64,000 nucleotides of DNA from Bifidobacterium miconis (GTDB lineage Bacteria > Actinomycetota > Actinomycetes > Actinomycetales > Bifidobacteriaceae), in NCBI RefSeq assembly GCF_019331735.1, contig NZ_JAHBBH010000005.1, positions 1 through 64,000 of the forward strand, given 5' to 3'. The notes beneath the pieces were generated by a model, which saw only the letters and a program-made list of their open reading frames with translations, made no database searches and was not told where the DNA came from. Shown in pieces: positions 16,835 through 25,505 of this stretch (its first letter is position 1; the number at the start of each line of letters is the position of its first letter). Position numbers and translations under genes: made by a program.

Positions 16835-18034
16835 TCAGCTGATGACCCGCATGCGGATCGTGCCCTCGATGTTGCGCAGCGCCTCGAGCGCCTCGCGGCT
16901 CGGGGACTGGGAGACGTCGGTCACCACATAACCGAGCTCGCCCTCGGTGCCGAGCGCCTGCGCGGCGATGTTGATGTTCTCCTCGCCGAGAACGCGGTTC
17001 ACGCGGGCGAGCACGCCCGGCAGGTTCGCGTGCAGGTGCGCGATGCGCGCGGTGCCCGGCAGCGAGTTGAGCGTGATCTGCGGCATGTTCACCGACAACA
17101 TCGTGGAACCCTTGAACCAGTAGTCCTCCAGACGCTGGGCGACGAAGTGGCCGATGGCCTCCTGCGCCTCGAGGGTGGAGCCGCCGATGTGCGGGGTGAG
17201 GATCACGTTGTCCTCCTCGGCCAGCGGCGTGGAGAACGGGTCGCCGGTTTTCTTCGGCTCGACGGGGAACACGTCCACGGCGGCGCCGGACAGGTGGCCG
17301 GAATCCAGATGCTGCTTGAGCGCGTCCAGATCGGTCACGAAGCCGCGCGACAGGTTGATGAAGATCGCTCCCTGCTTCATGTGCGCGAACTGGTCCTCGC
17401 CGAAGAACCCGGTGTTCGACTTGCGGCCGTCGACGTGCAGCGTGACCGCGTCCGACTGCTCGAGCAGCTCGTCGAGCGTCTCGCAGCGCTGGGCGTTGCC
17501 CATGGCCAGCTTCTCCTCGATGTCGTAGAACACCACGCGCATGCCGAGCGCCTCGGCGAGCACGGACAGCTGCGAGCCGATGTTGCCGTAGCCGATGATG
17601 CCGAGCGTCTTGCCGCGCACTTCGTGCGAACCGGTGGCCGTCTTGTCCCACGTGCCGTGGCGCATGTGGTGCGTGTGCGCGGGAATGCGGCGCAGCAGGC
17701 AGATGATGTCGCAGATCACCAGCTCCACCACGGAGCGGGTGTTCGAATACGGCGCGTTGAAGACGGCGATGCCTTTCTTGCCGGCGTAGGGCAGGTCCAC
17801 CTGGTTGGTGCCGATGCAGAAGCAGCCGACGGCCGTCAGGTTCGGGCGCGCGTCGATCACCTTGCGGGTCACGCTGGTCTTGGAGCGGACGCCGAGCAGG
17901 TCGACGCCGTCGAGCGCCTCGATCAGCTCGTCCTCGCCCAGCGCGCCCTTGAGCGTCTCGACCTCGAAGCCGTGGTCGCGCAGCGATTTCGCGGCGAACG
18001 GATGAATGTTTTCCAGTAACAGTGCTTTGGGCAT
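16835..18034 (-). CDS. serA: D-3-phosphoglycerate dehydrogenase
   Basis: A 399-residue NAD-dependent enzyme for the first step of serine synthesis from 3-phosphoglycerate. It has the Rossmann motif GIIGYGNIGSQ (about 148-158), the catalytic arginine region LSRGF, the Glu/His pair with PHIGGS, and a C-terminal ACT domain (HANLPGVLARVNRVLGEENINIAAQ) that in this family usually senses serine. It is the short E. coli-like form without the intervening ASB domain. The start is placed at 18034 because AAGG lies eight bases upstream; a GTG three codons earlier falls inside this ribosome site. Its start codon is 10 bases from the stop of the helicase gene upstream on the same strand, so the two are probably co-transcribed. 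Confidence 0.95.
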   Translation of the reverse strand: MPKALLLENIHPFAAKSLRDHGFEVETLKGALGEDELIEALDGVDLLGVRSKTSVTRKVIDARPNLTAVGCFCIGTNQVDLPYAGKKGIAVFNAPYSNTRSVVELVICDIICLLRRIPAHTHHMRHGTWDKTATGSHEVRGKTLGIIGYGNIGSQLSVLAEALGMRVVFYDIEEKLAMGNAQRCETLDELLEQSDAVTLHVDGRKSNTGFFGEDQFAHMKQGAIFINLSRGFVTDLDALKQHLDSGHLSGAAVDVFPVEPKKTGDPFSTPLAEEDNVILTPHIGGSTLEAQEAIGHFVAQRLEDYWFKGSTMLSVNMPQITLNSLPGTARIAHLHANLPGVLARVNRVLGEENINIAAQALGTEGELGYVVTDVSQSPSREALEALRNIEGTIRMRVIS

Positions 18035-18044
18035 ATTCCCCACC

Positions 18045-20324
18045 TTAGATGGTCAGATCGTTTTCGTCACCAGCGGTCCGCACTATAAGCAGACGCTGGG
18101 TGGGACGGGTCATCGCCACGTACAGGTCCGAGGCGGCGACCAGACGGGAGGGGGCCTCCTGCTCGATCGCGCCAGGTTCCACCACGACGACCGCGTCGTA
18201 TTCGAGTCCCTTGACCTCCTGCGTGTCGCAGACGGTCACCTGTTCGTCCCACGCGCTCTGCTCCGCAAGGCGCGTGAACTCGGCCGCGTCCAGCGCGTCG
18301 CGCAATGCCGCGCGAATGCGGGCGCGCACGTCGCCGCGCAGCGAATCGGGGGCGATCACCGCCACCCGGCCGGTGCCGTCACGGCCGACGAACTCGCGGG
18401 TCAGCTCCACGGTGCGGGCCGCCACGTCGTCGATCAGCGCCACGCGGTCCTGAACCACCGTGCGGCGCACCGAATCGGGAATCCTGCGCACGGCCTTGAC
18501 CGTGGAGATGTACAGGCCCTCGCGCTCGGCGAATTCCGAGGCCAGATCCGACACTTCCTGAGGGTTGCGGTAGTCGATGGTCAGCTCGTTGAGATCCCAT
18601 CGTCCTTCGCCGAACACGCGGTTCATCGTGCGGGGCCATGCGCGCGTGCCTCCGAGCGCGGAGGTCTGCGCCACGTCGCCCACGATCGTGAACGAGCGCG
18701 AAGGGCAGCGGCGCACCAGCATCCGCCAGTCCATCGCGGTGAGCTCCTGCGCCTCGTCCACGACGATGTGCCCGTACGTCCATTCGCGGTCGTTCGCCGC
18801 GCGCTGCGCCGTCAGCTCCACGTCGCCGCCGTTGATGTTGTCCACCAGCATCTGCGCGGTGACGATGCCCGAACCGATGCCGGCCTGCGCGAGCGTGTCC
18901 CGGGCGAACTGCTCCTCCTCGGCGCGCGCCGCGTCCTTGTCGCTCGAGCGGTTCGCGGCTTTCGGATCGGGGCCGAGCAGCTCCATCGCCTCGTCGAGCA
19001 GCGGCACGTCCGAACGGGTCATCGGGGAGCCCTTCGGCCTGCCGAGCGCGGCGGCCTGCTCTTCGGTCAGCCACGGAGCGAGCCGGCGCAGGCGTTCGGG
19101 ATGCGCCCACAGCTGGTCGACGAGCCACGTGGCCGTCATGGGCAGCCATGCGAGATTGAGCGTCTTGCGCACCTTGTCGTTCATGCGCAGCAGCGACGTG
19201 ACGCGCGACATTTCGGATTCGTCCGGCGTGTAGTCCAGCTGCTCGGCGTAGCGGGCGCGCAGCGACGACAGCATGCTCTTGACGAACGTTTCCCGGGCCT
19301 TGTTGTGGGGCTGGTGCGTGCGGCGCGCGTCGGCCTGCGCCTGTTCGATGTCCACCGCCTTCATCGGCACGGGGAACCCGTTGACGTTGACGGTGGGCAG
19401 ATCGGCGGGCACGCGCACGCGCGCGGCGATCGCGTCGGCGACGAGCCGGGCCATGCGCCGGTCGCCCTTGAGCTGGGCCGCGAACGGCTCGTCCACGGCC
19501 GTCACGGACAGGCCGGGCAGCAGGTCGGCGATGGTGCGGCTGACCACGCCGGTTTCGCCCAGCGAGGGCAGCACCTGATCGATGTAGCGCAGGAACGTCG
19601 GGCTCGGACCGACCACCAGCACGCCGGAACGCTCGAGCATGCGCCGGTGCGTGTAGAGCAGGTATGCGGCGCGGTGCAGCGCCACGGCCGTCTTGCCGGT
19701 GCCCGGTCCGCCCTGCACGACGACCGCGCGGTTGAGGTCGGAGCGGATGATGCGGTCCTGCTCGGCCTGAATGGTGGCGACGATGTCGGTCATCTTGCCG
19801 GTGCGGCGTGAACTGAGCGAGGCGAGCAGCGCGCCCTCGCCGGTGAGCGTGCCTGACGCGGCTGCGTCGTCGACCTGGCTCGAATCGACGTCGAGCACCT
19901 CGTCCTCGATGCCGACCACTTCACGGAAACGCAGGGTCAGGTGGCGGCGCATCACGATGTCGCCGTGGTGGGAGGGCGTCGCCTCGTAGAACGGGCGGGC
20001 GGCCTCCGCGCGCCAATCGGTGAGAATCGGCTCGTGGCTCTCGTTGGACAGGCCGATGCGCCCGATGTAGCGTCGGTTGCCGTCCACGTCGTCCAAGCGG
20101 CCGAAGACGAGGCGATCCTCCACGGCGCGCATTTGGGCCAGACGGTCCTCGTACATGGTGGCAAAGGAGTCGCGCTCGGTGCGCTGGGTGGGCGAGCCGT
20201 GCGATCCCGCGGCCCTCACCGTGTCAAGACGCGCCTTGACCTGCGCGCGAAGCGCATCGAGACGCCCGTAGGCGCGATCGACGGCGCGCTGCTCCTCTTG
20301 GATCTGCGACGAGTAACCCGACAT
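18045..20324 (-). CDS. UvrD-like superfamily 1 helicase, HelD family
   Basis: A 759-residue protein with an N-terminal coiled region (1-80), Walker A GGPGTGKTAV (about 204-213), Walker B VVDEAQELT (about 524-532), GDVAQTSALGG (motif III-like) and late motifs KGLEYDAVVVVEP and YVAMTRPTQRL. This order and the N-terminal antiparallel coil match HelD, the RNA polymerase-binding ATPase that removes stalled polymerase from DNA, rather than UvrD or PcrA. Actinobacterial relatives (HelR) can protect RNA polymerase from rifamycins; whether this one does is not visible. It is divergent from the dcw operon with 287 bases between. DNA or RNA polymerase as partner is inferred from the family. Confidence 0.85.
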   Translation of the reverse strand: MSGYSSQIQEEQRAVDRAYGRLDALRAQVKARLDTVRAAGSHGSPTQRTERDSFATMYEDRLAQMRAVEDRLVFGRLDDVDGNRRYIGRIGLSNESHEPILTDWRAEAARPFYEATPSHHGDIVMRRHLTLRFREVVGIEDEVLDVDSSQVDDAAASGTLTGEGALLASLSSRRTGKMTDIVATIQAEQDRIIRSDLNRAVVVQGGPGTGKTAVALHRAAYLLYTHRRMLERSGVLVVGPSPTFLRYIDQVLPSLGETGVVSRTIADLLPGLSVTAVDEPFAAQLKGDRRMARLVADAIAARVRVPADLPTVNVNGFPVPMKAVDIEQAQADARRTHQPHNKARETFVKSMLSSLRARYAEQLDYTPDESEMSRVTSLLRMNDKVRKTLNLAWLPMTATWLVDQLWAHPERLRRLAPWLTEEQAAALGRPKGSPMTRSDVPLLDEAMELLGPDPKAANRSSDKDAARAEEEQFARDTLAQAGIGSGIVTAQMLVDNINGGDVELTAQRAANDREWTYGHIVVDEAQELTAMDWRMLVRRCPSRSFTIVGDVAQTSALGGTRAWPRTMNRVFGEGRWDLNELTIDYRNPQEVSDLASEFAEREGLYISTVKAVRRIPDSVRRTVVQDRVALIDDVAARTVELTREFVGRDGTGRVAVIAPDSLRGDVRARIRAALRDALDAAEFTRLAEQSAWDEQVTVCDTQEVKGLEYDAVVVVEPGAIEQEAPSRLVAASDLYVAMTRPTQRLLIVRTAGDENDLTI

Positions 20325-20527
20325 GACCCTCCGTTCAGTATGTCAATGTGCGTGTGCCGAAAAACTCAGGCATTCCAATTTACTCCGAACCCCATACCGC
20401 AAAGGGGATCACGCGCGGCGCCGACGTGAACTTCAGATGAACGTGCCGCCCCGCTGGCCCGTCGTCGTCCGCCGATGCGGAGCAAGGGTGAAGGATCGGC
20501 CAAAAAGGCGCGGAAAATGTAGAGAAG

Positions 20528-20567
20528 TGGGTTTTCATGGTGAACGGTGGGGTAGAGTGGTGAATCA
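20528..20567 (+). promoter_or_regulatory. MraZ operator: four direct repeats at 10-bp spacing
   Basis: TGG ends exactly at 20530, 20540, 20550 and 20560, in units GTGGGTTTTC, ATGGTGAACG, GTGGGGTAGA and GTGGTGAATC. Repeats of TGG(G/T) every 10 bp before mraZ are the known MraZ recognition pattern, so autorepression of the dcw operon is expected. Apart from this the 287-base gap before mraZ shows nothing I can assign. Confidence 0.8.
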
Positions 20568-20611
20568 GTTGTGGCCGGAGGCATCGCATGACCGCAAAAG
20601 GAGGTGGGTGC

Positions 20612-21148
20612 ATGGACGATCAGCTTGCCGCGGACGTTCAGGCCCCCTCCACGGAACCACAGAACGGTCAACCGCAGGCCGTACGGGGGACGGCCGCGCC
20701 CTCGATGCCCCCGCTGCTGCTGGGTACCTACACTCCGAAGATCGACGCGAAAGGACGGTTGGCGTTGCCCGCGAAACTGCGCAACCAGCTCGGCCCCGGC
20801 CTCATCATGGCCAGGGGGCAGGAGCGTTGCGTGTATCTGCTGCCGCAGCACGAGTTCCGTCGCATCGCGATGCAGATCCAGCGCACGTCGATGGGGGACA
20901 AGACGGCGCGCGACTACCTGCGCGTGTTCCTGTCCGGCGCGGTCGACCAGGAGCCCGACAAGCAGGGGCGCATTCTGGTGCCGCAGATGCTGCGCGACTA
21001 CGCGAACCTCGGCACGGATGTGGTGGTGATCGGCGTGGGCACCCGCGCGGAGATTTGGAACAGCAAGGCTTGGGAGGAATATCTGGCTGCCCAGGAGCAG
21101 GGATATGCCGACATGGCCGACGACGTACTACCGGCGGTGGGATTCTGA
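20612..21148 (+). CDS. mraZ: Transcriptional regulator MraZ
   Basis: A 178-residue AbrB-fold DNA-binding protein, first gene of the dcw cluster and its autorepressor. It has two copies of the MraZ/SpoVT-AbrB motif: one starting at about residue 38 (GTYTPKIDAKGRLALPAKLR) and one at about 112 (AVDQEPDKQGRILVPQMLR). The extra 35-residue Pro/Gln-rich N-terminus is longer than in most MraZ proteins (about 145 residues). The ATG at 20612 is favoured over one eight codons earlier because a very strong AAAGGAGGTG lies in front of it. The stop overlaps the rsmH start. Confidence 0.95.
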   Translation: MDDQLAADVQAPSTEPQNGQPQAVRGTAAPSMPPLLLGTYTPKIDAKGRLALPAKLRNQLGPGLIMARGQERCVYLLPQHEFRRIAMQIQRTSMGDKTARDYLRVFLSGAVDQEPDKQGRILVPQMLRDYANLGTDVVVIGVGTRAEIWNSKAWEEYLAAQEQGYADMADDVLPAVGF

Positions 21149-22218
21149 TGACCGATATCGCAACCATTCACCGGCCCGTGCTGCTTGAGCAGTGCGTGGC
21201 CCTCGTCTCGCCCGCGCTCGCGGAGCCCGGCTCCGTGGCGGTGGACTGCACGCTTGGACTGGCGGGGCACGCCACCAATTTCCTCAAGGCCGCGCCCCGG
21301 GCGCGGTTGATCGGCATCGACCGCGACACCGAGGCGCTGGGTCTGGCGACCGAGCGCATGGAGCGCGAGGGGCTGGCGGACCGGTTCACGCCTGTGCACG
21401 CCGCCTTCGACGAATTCTCCGCCGTGCTGGCCGACCAGCGCGTGGACAAGGTGCAGGCCGTGTTCATGGATCTCGGCCTGTCCAGCCTGCAGATCGACGA
21501 AACCGATCGCGGCTTCTCGTATTCCCATGACGCGCCGCTGGACATGCGCATGGACGTGACTCAGCCGCTGACCGCCGAGCGCGTGCTGGCGACTTACGAC
21601 GCTGAGTCGCTCGCCCGCATCTTCAGGGACTACGGCGAGGAGCGCTTCGCGCGGCAGATCGCACGCGAGATCGTCGCGCGCCGCGCCCACGAGCCGCTGA
21701 CCACTTCCGCGCAGCTCAACCGTCTGGTCGACGAGGTCGTCCCGCAGGCTCATCGTCCGGCGGGCAATCCGGCCAAGCGCGTGTTCCAGGCGCTGCGCAT
21801 CGAGGTCAACGGCGAACTGGACAAGCTCGCGCGCACCCTGCCGCAGATCGCCGCGCATCTGGCCGTCGGCGGCCGGCTGGTCGTCGAGTCCTACCATTCG
21901 CTTGAGGACAAGACGGTCAAGTCGTTCATGAATCAGGGCCTCAAGGTGGACGCTCCGGCGGGCCTGCCGATGATTCCCCCCGAAGCCCAGCCGTTCTTCC
22001 GCGAACTCACCCGGGGCGCGGTGAAGGCCGACGAGGCCGAAATCGCGGACAATCCGCGTTCGGCCTCGGTGCGGCTGCGCGCCGTCGAACTGACCCGCCC
22101 GATCCCCGAGGCGCGCATGAGGCAACTCGAACCGAACACGAACCGCCGTCGCGGCGCGGCAAACCGCCGCCGCGGCGGATATCAGGGCCAGCAGGGCCGA
22201 CAGGGAAGGAATCGCTGA
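21148..22218 (+). CDS. rsmH: 16S rRNA (cytosine(1402)-N4)-methyltransferase RsmH
   Basis: A 356-residue SAM-dependent enzyme that methylates C1402 in the decoding site. Motifs: HRPVLLEQCVALV at the start, DCTLGLAGHA (SAM motif I, about 29-38), FMDLGLSSLQID and SYHSLEDKTVK. The last 25 residues form an unusual Arg/Gly/Gln-rich tail (NRRRGAANRRRGGYQGQQG), absent from most homologues, which might bind RNA. The start overlaps the mraZ stop by one base, and its stop overlaps the ftsL start the same way, so translation is coupled. Confidence 0.95.
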   Translation: MTDIATIHRPVLLEQCVALVSPALAEPGSVAVDCTLGLAGHATNFLKAAPRARLIGIDRDTEALGLATERMEREGLADRFTPVHAAFDEFSAVLADQRVDKVQAVFMDLGLSSLQIDETDRGFSYSHDAPLDMRMDVTQPLTAERVLATYDAESLARIFRDYGEERFARQIAREIVARRAHEPLTTSAQLNRLVDEVVPQAHRPAGNPAKRVFQALRIEVNGELDKLARTLPQIAAHLAVGGRLVVESYHSLEDKTVKSFMNQGLKVDAPAGLPMIPPEAQPFFRELTRGAVKADEAEIADNPRSASVRLRAVELTRPIPEARMRQLEPNTNRRRGAANRRRGGYQGQQGRQGRNR

Positions 22219-22670
22219 TGGCAAGCCGTGGACGAACCGTACGCTCCAATGCGGTACCGGAGAGCCGGCGTCCCCGATCCGCGGAACCTTCCACGCGCCC
22301 GAGCCTGCACGTGGTCGAGGGCGGCGCCAAGCCGGCCGGCCAGAACGGCGGGCTGGCCCGTCTGATCGTGTGGACGCGTTCGCGCAGCACGTCGCTGTTC
22401 CACATCGCGGCATCGGCGATCTTCCTCGCGGCAACGCTGATCGGCGCGCTGCTCCTGCGCACGCAGATGGTGGAGAATTCGTTCGAGGCTGCCGAAGTGC
22501 AGGCCAACATCACCACGCTCACGCAGGACGTGGAGGAGGAGCAGGCCAAGCTCGACGAACTGCAGACCTCGTTGCCGCAGCGGGCCGAGAAGATGGGCAT
22601 GACATTGCAAAAAGGCTCGCTGACCATTGATCTGAGCGGATACAAGAACGGCAAGGACGGCAAGCGGTGA
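22218..22670 (+). CDS. ftsL: FtsL-like cell division protein
   Basis: A 150-residue bitopic protein: a basic cytoplasmic tail of about 55 residues, one membrane helix at about 62-80 (HIAASAIFLAATLIGALLL), then a coiled-coil outer part (about 88-125) with heptad-like Leu/Val spacing. Position between rsmH and ftsI plus this topology identify it as FtsL of the divisome; sequence alone is poorly conserved. It probably binds FtsQ and activates FtsWI. It overlaps ftsI by four bases (GTGA). Confidence 0.8.
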   Translation: MASRGRTVRSNAVPESRRPRSAEPSTRPSLHVVEGGAKPAGQNGGLARLIVWTRSRSTSLFHIAASAIFLAATLIGALLLRTQMVENSFEAAEVQANITTLTQDVEEEQAKLDELQTSLPQRAEKMGMTLQKGSLTIDLSGYKNGKDGKR

Positions 22671-24475
22671 GCAACGGCATTCGCAGAACCGACAAGGCGC
22701 GCGCGTTCGCCGTGCGCTGCATCGCCGTCGCGTTGGTGCTGGCCTTCGTCGCCTCCGCCTGCGTGGCGAAGATGGCGTTCGTCCAGCTGCTCGGACGCAG
22801 CACCGCGATCGCGGCCGAACAGGAACGCACCAGCCGGATCACGCTCAACGCGAAGCGCGGCCGCATTCTCGACGTCAACGGCACCGTGCTCGCGCAGAGC
22901 CTCGAACGGTACAACATCGTGGCCGACCCGATGCTGGCCAACGAGTTCAAGCCGATCGCCTGCACGAAACGCACCGAAAGCTACTGCCACCAGATCGACG
23001 GCAAGTCGCTCGACGTCACCGGCGCGGCAGCCGTCGCGCGGCTGCTCGCCAGCGTGCTCAAAGGCACGAACGCGATGGAGCTCGGCGCCAAGATGAGCGA
23101 CTCGAATCGGCGCTACGTGGTGCTCGCCAAGGACGTGACGCCCGAGGTCAAACGCAAGATCACCGCGCTCAATCTCGGCGGCATCGTCTACGGCGAGCTG
23201 ACCAACGAGCGCGTCTATTCGGGCGGCACGCTGCTCGGCCCGATTCTCGGCGGCATCGACGACGAAGGCAAGGGCGTCGCCGGCCTCGAGGCGTCGCTCG
23301 ACGACGTGCTCAACGGCACCGACGGCTATCAGGTCTACCAGCGCGGCAACAACGTCGGCGCGCAGATCCCCGGCACGCTCACCGAGTCGAAGGACGCGGT
23401 CAATGGCTCCGACGTGACGCTCACCACCGACGGCGACGTGGACTGGTACGTCAAGAAGGCGCTGCTCGACGGCATCAAGAAGTACAACGCGAGCTGGGCG
23501 CTCGGCGTGGTCTACGACCTGAAGACCGGCGGCATCCTCGCGCTCGAGGACACCGACCAGTACGAGGCCGGCTCCGACGCGGCCAAGCTCAACACGTCGC
23601 GCGTGGTCAGCTCCACCTTCGAGCCCGGCTCGATCGGCAAGGTGTTCTCCATGGCCGGCGAACTGCAGGAGGGCCTGCACAAGGCCACGGACCGGTTCAC
23701 CGTGCCCGACACGATCACCACGTCCGACGGCCAGACCTACAAGGACGCCGAAACGCACGGCGGCGAACGCTGGACGTACGCGGGCATCCTCAAGAACTCG
23801 TCGAACGTGGGCATGATCATGGCCGCCACGAACTACAGCGACGAGAAGCGGTACGAATACCTGAGGAAGTTCGGCGTCGGCACCGCGAGCGGGCTCGACC
23901 TCGCCGGCGAATCGGACGGCATGCTCGCCAACTGGCAGGACTGGGACCTGCGCACGCGCAACACGGTGCTGTTCGGCCAGGGCTACACGATGAGCGCGCT
24001 GCAGATCACGCGCGCGATCGCCACCATCGCCAACGGCGGCGTCATGCCGTCGCTCAAGCTCGTCCAGTCCGTCACCGACGCGCAGGGTCACGTCACCGAA
24101 ACCAAGACGGGCGCCTCGACCCGCGTGGTCGACGAAGACGTGGCCAAGCAGGTGCTCAACGCGATGGAATCCGTCTCCGACCTGTACAGCAACATGGTCT
24201 CCGTGCCCGGCTACCGCATCGCGGCGAAGTCCGGCACCGCCGAGGTCGCCGGCGACGACGGCACGCTCTCGTCGATCATCTCCGACTGGTCGGGCATCAT
24301 CCCGGCCGACAATCCGCGCTTCGTGATCACCGTGGTGATGAAGGACGCCAAGGTCGGCTCGTTCGGCGGCCTGACGGCCGGCCCGGTCTTCGCCGACATC
24401 GGTGAATTCCTTATGCAGAAATACAACGTGCCGACTTCGTCCAAGCGCACCGATGCTATCCCGGTGGAATGGTGA
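22667..24475 (+). CDS. ftsI: Septal peptidoglycan transpeptidase FtsI (PBP3)
   Basis: A 602-residue class B penicillin-binding protein: a short cytoplasmic tail, a membrane helix at about 16-36, a dimerisation domain starting with RGRILDVNGTVLA, and a transpeptidase domain with SxxK at S322-K325 (SIGK), SxN at 378-380 (SSN) and KSG at 521-523. It cross-links septal peptidoglycan together with FtsW. No PASTA domains follow. It starts with GTG inside the end of ftsL. The outer linker holds two extra cysteines (ACTKRTESYC, about 103-112), which could form a disulfide. Confidence 0.94.
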   Translation: MSNGIRRTDKARAFAVRCIAVALVLAFVASACVAKMAFVQLLGRSTAIAAEQERTSRITLNAKRGRILDVNGTVLAQSLERYNIVADPMLANEFKPIACTKRTESYCHQIDGKSLDVTGAAAVARLLASVLKGTNAMELGAKMSDSNRRYVVLAKDVTPEVKRKITALNLGGIVYGELTNERVYSGGTLLGPILGGIDDEGKGVAGLEASLDDVLNGTDGYQVYQRGNNVGAQIPGTLTESKDAVNGSDVTLTTDGDVDWYVKKALLDGIKKYNASWALGVVYDLKTGGILALEDTDQYEAGSDAAKLNTSRVVSSTFEPGSIGKVFSMAGELQEGLHKATDRFTVPDTITTSDGQTYKDAETHGGERWTYAGILKNSSNVGMIMAATNYSDEKRYEYLRKFGVGTASGLDLAGESDGMLANWQDWDLRTRNTVLFGQGYTMSALQITRAIATIANGGVMPSLKLVQSVTDAQGHVTETKTGASTRVVDEDVAKQVLNAMESVSDLYSNMVSVPGYRIAAKSGTAEVAGDDGTLSSIISDWSGIIPADNPRFVITVVMKDAKVGSFGGLTAGPVFADIGEFLMQKYNVPTSSKRTDAIPVEW

Positions 24476-24508
24476 GCGAAGCGTGGAAGGGAAAGGACAG
24501 GTGACGAC

Positions 24509-25414
24509 ATGAGCTCGGTGAGCGAGGCCGTGGCGCGGCGCATGACGCTGGGATACATGACGGACCATTACGGCTGCGAACTGGAACCGCCGTTCGCCGC
24601 GAACGTCACCGTCACGTCGCTGGCGGACGACGTGGATTCCGTGTCTCCCGGGGCGCTGTTCGTACCGCGCGGGGACGCGGAGGGCGATCCCGCGAACATG
24701 ATGGTGCAGGCGCTGGAGCGCGGCGCGTACGCGGCGCTCGTGCCGACCTCGATGCGCGACGCGCTCGCCGGATGCGAGCTGCCGCTGCTGTTCGGCGACC
24801 TGACCGACGCGCAGCTGGGCGAGCTGGCCACGGAGATGTCGGGGGCGCCCGCGAGCATGCTGGCCGTGTTCGCCGTGGCGGGGCCCGCCGGAGGCGACGT
24901 GGCGGCCAACGTGCGCCAGCTGTCGCGTCTGTTGCACATGCTGGGCAATCCAGTCAGCGTGATCGGCTCGTTCGGCTCGCAGTCGCTGGAGCGCCAGCTG
25001 CAGCTCGACTATCCACTCGGCATCTTCGACGTGCAGCGCACGCTCGGCGTGTGCCAGGAGGACGGCGCGGCGGCGGTGATCGTCGCGCTCGACGACGGGA
25101 CGTTCCGCGACGGCGCGCTCGGCGGAGTCAACATCGACGTGCTCGGCGTCGACGGCATGGACAGCGATCCGCGCAAGGGCGCGATCGCGCGCGCCGATCA
25201 GACGAAGTACGGCTTCGTGATGGACGACCAGACGCATCTGATCGGCCGGACCGGCGAGTCGGACCAGATCGCCATGCAGTTCTCGCCGCTGGCCGATGCG
25301 GACATGGCCGACGTCAAGCGCTCGTCGCTGGCGATCGCGATGGTGATGGCGGCCGGCGTGCGCAAGAACAACATCAGGAACGCGCTGCGGGTCAACCACG
25401 ACCTGAGCCGGTAG
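24509..25414 (+). CDS. MurE-like protein lacking the ATP-binding loop (Mur ligase relic)
   Basis: A 301-residue protein at the place normally held by murE. Residues 31-80 follow the MurE N-terminal domain (TSLADDVDSVSPGALFVPRG, then ALERGAYAALV). Residues 117-135 take the place of the P-loop strand but read VAGPAGGDVAA instead of GTNGKTT. Residues 195-218 resemble the segment that follows the SSHAL motif (DDGTFRDGALGGVNIDVLGVD), without its catalytic histidines. The C-terminal ligase domain is absent; the end (AAGVRKNNIRNAL) matches the close of the central domain. It cannot be an active ligase as written, yet the frame is intact and inside an essential operon, with GGACAGG before the ATG. 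It may be a structural partner of the Mur enzymes; the function is unknown. Confidence 0.7.
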   Translation: MSSVSEAVARRMTLGYMTDHYGCELEPPFAANVTVTSLADDVDSVSPGALFVPRGDAEGDPANMMVQALERGAYAALVPTSMRDALAGCELPLLFGDLTDAQLGELATEMSGAPASMLAVFAVAGPAGGDVAANVRQLSRLLHMLGNPVSVIGSFGSQSLERQLQLDYPLGIFDVQRTLGVCQEDGAAAVIVALDDGTFRDGALGGVNIDVLGVDGMDSDPRKGAIARADQTKYGFVMDDQTHLIGRTGESDQIAMQFSPLADADMADVKRSSLAIAMVMAAGVRKNNIRNALRVNHDLSR

Positions 25415-25505
25415 CGGGCGGCCCCGCACGGCGGTCCGCCGGGCGGGATGCAGGACGGTAACGAACGACAACCAACGGATTTGTGTGCAAGGAAAGGTGC
25501 TGACA

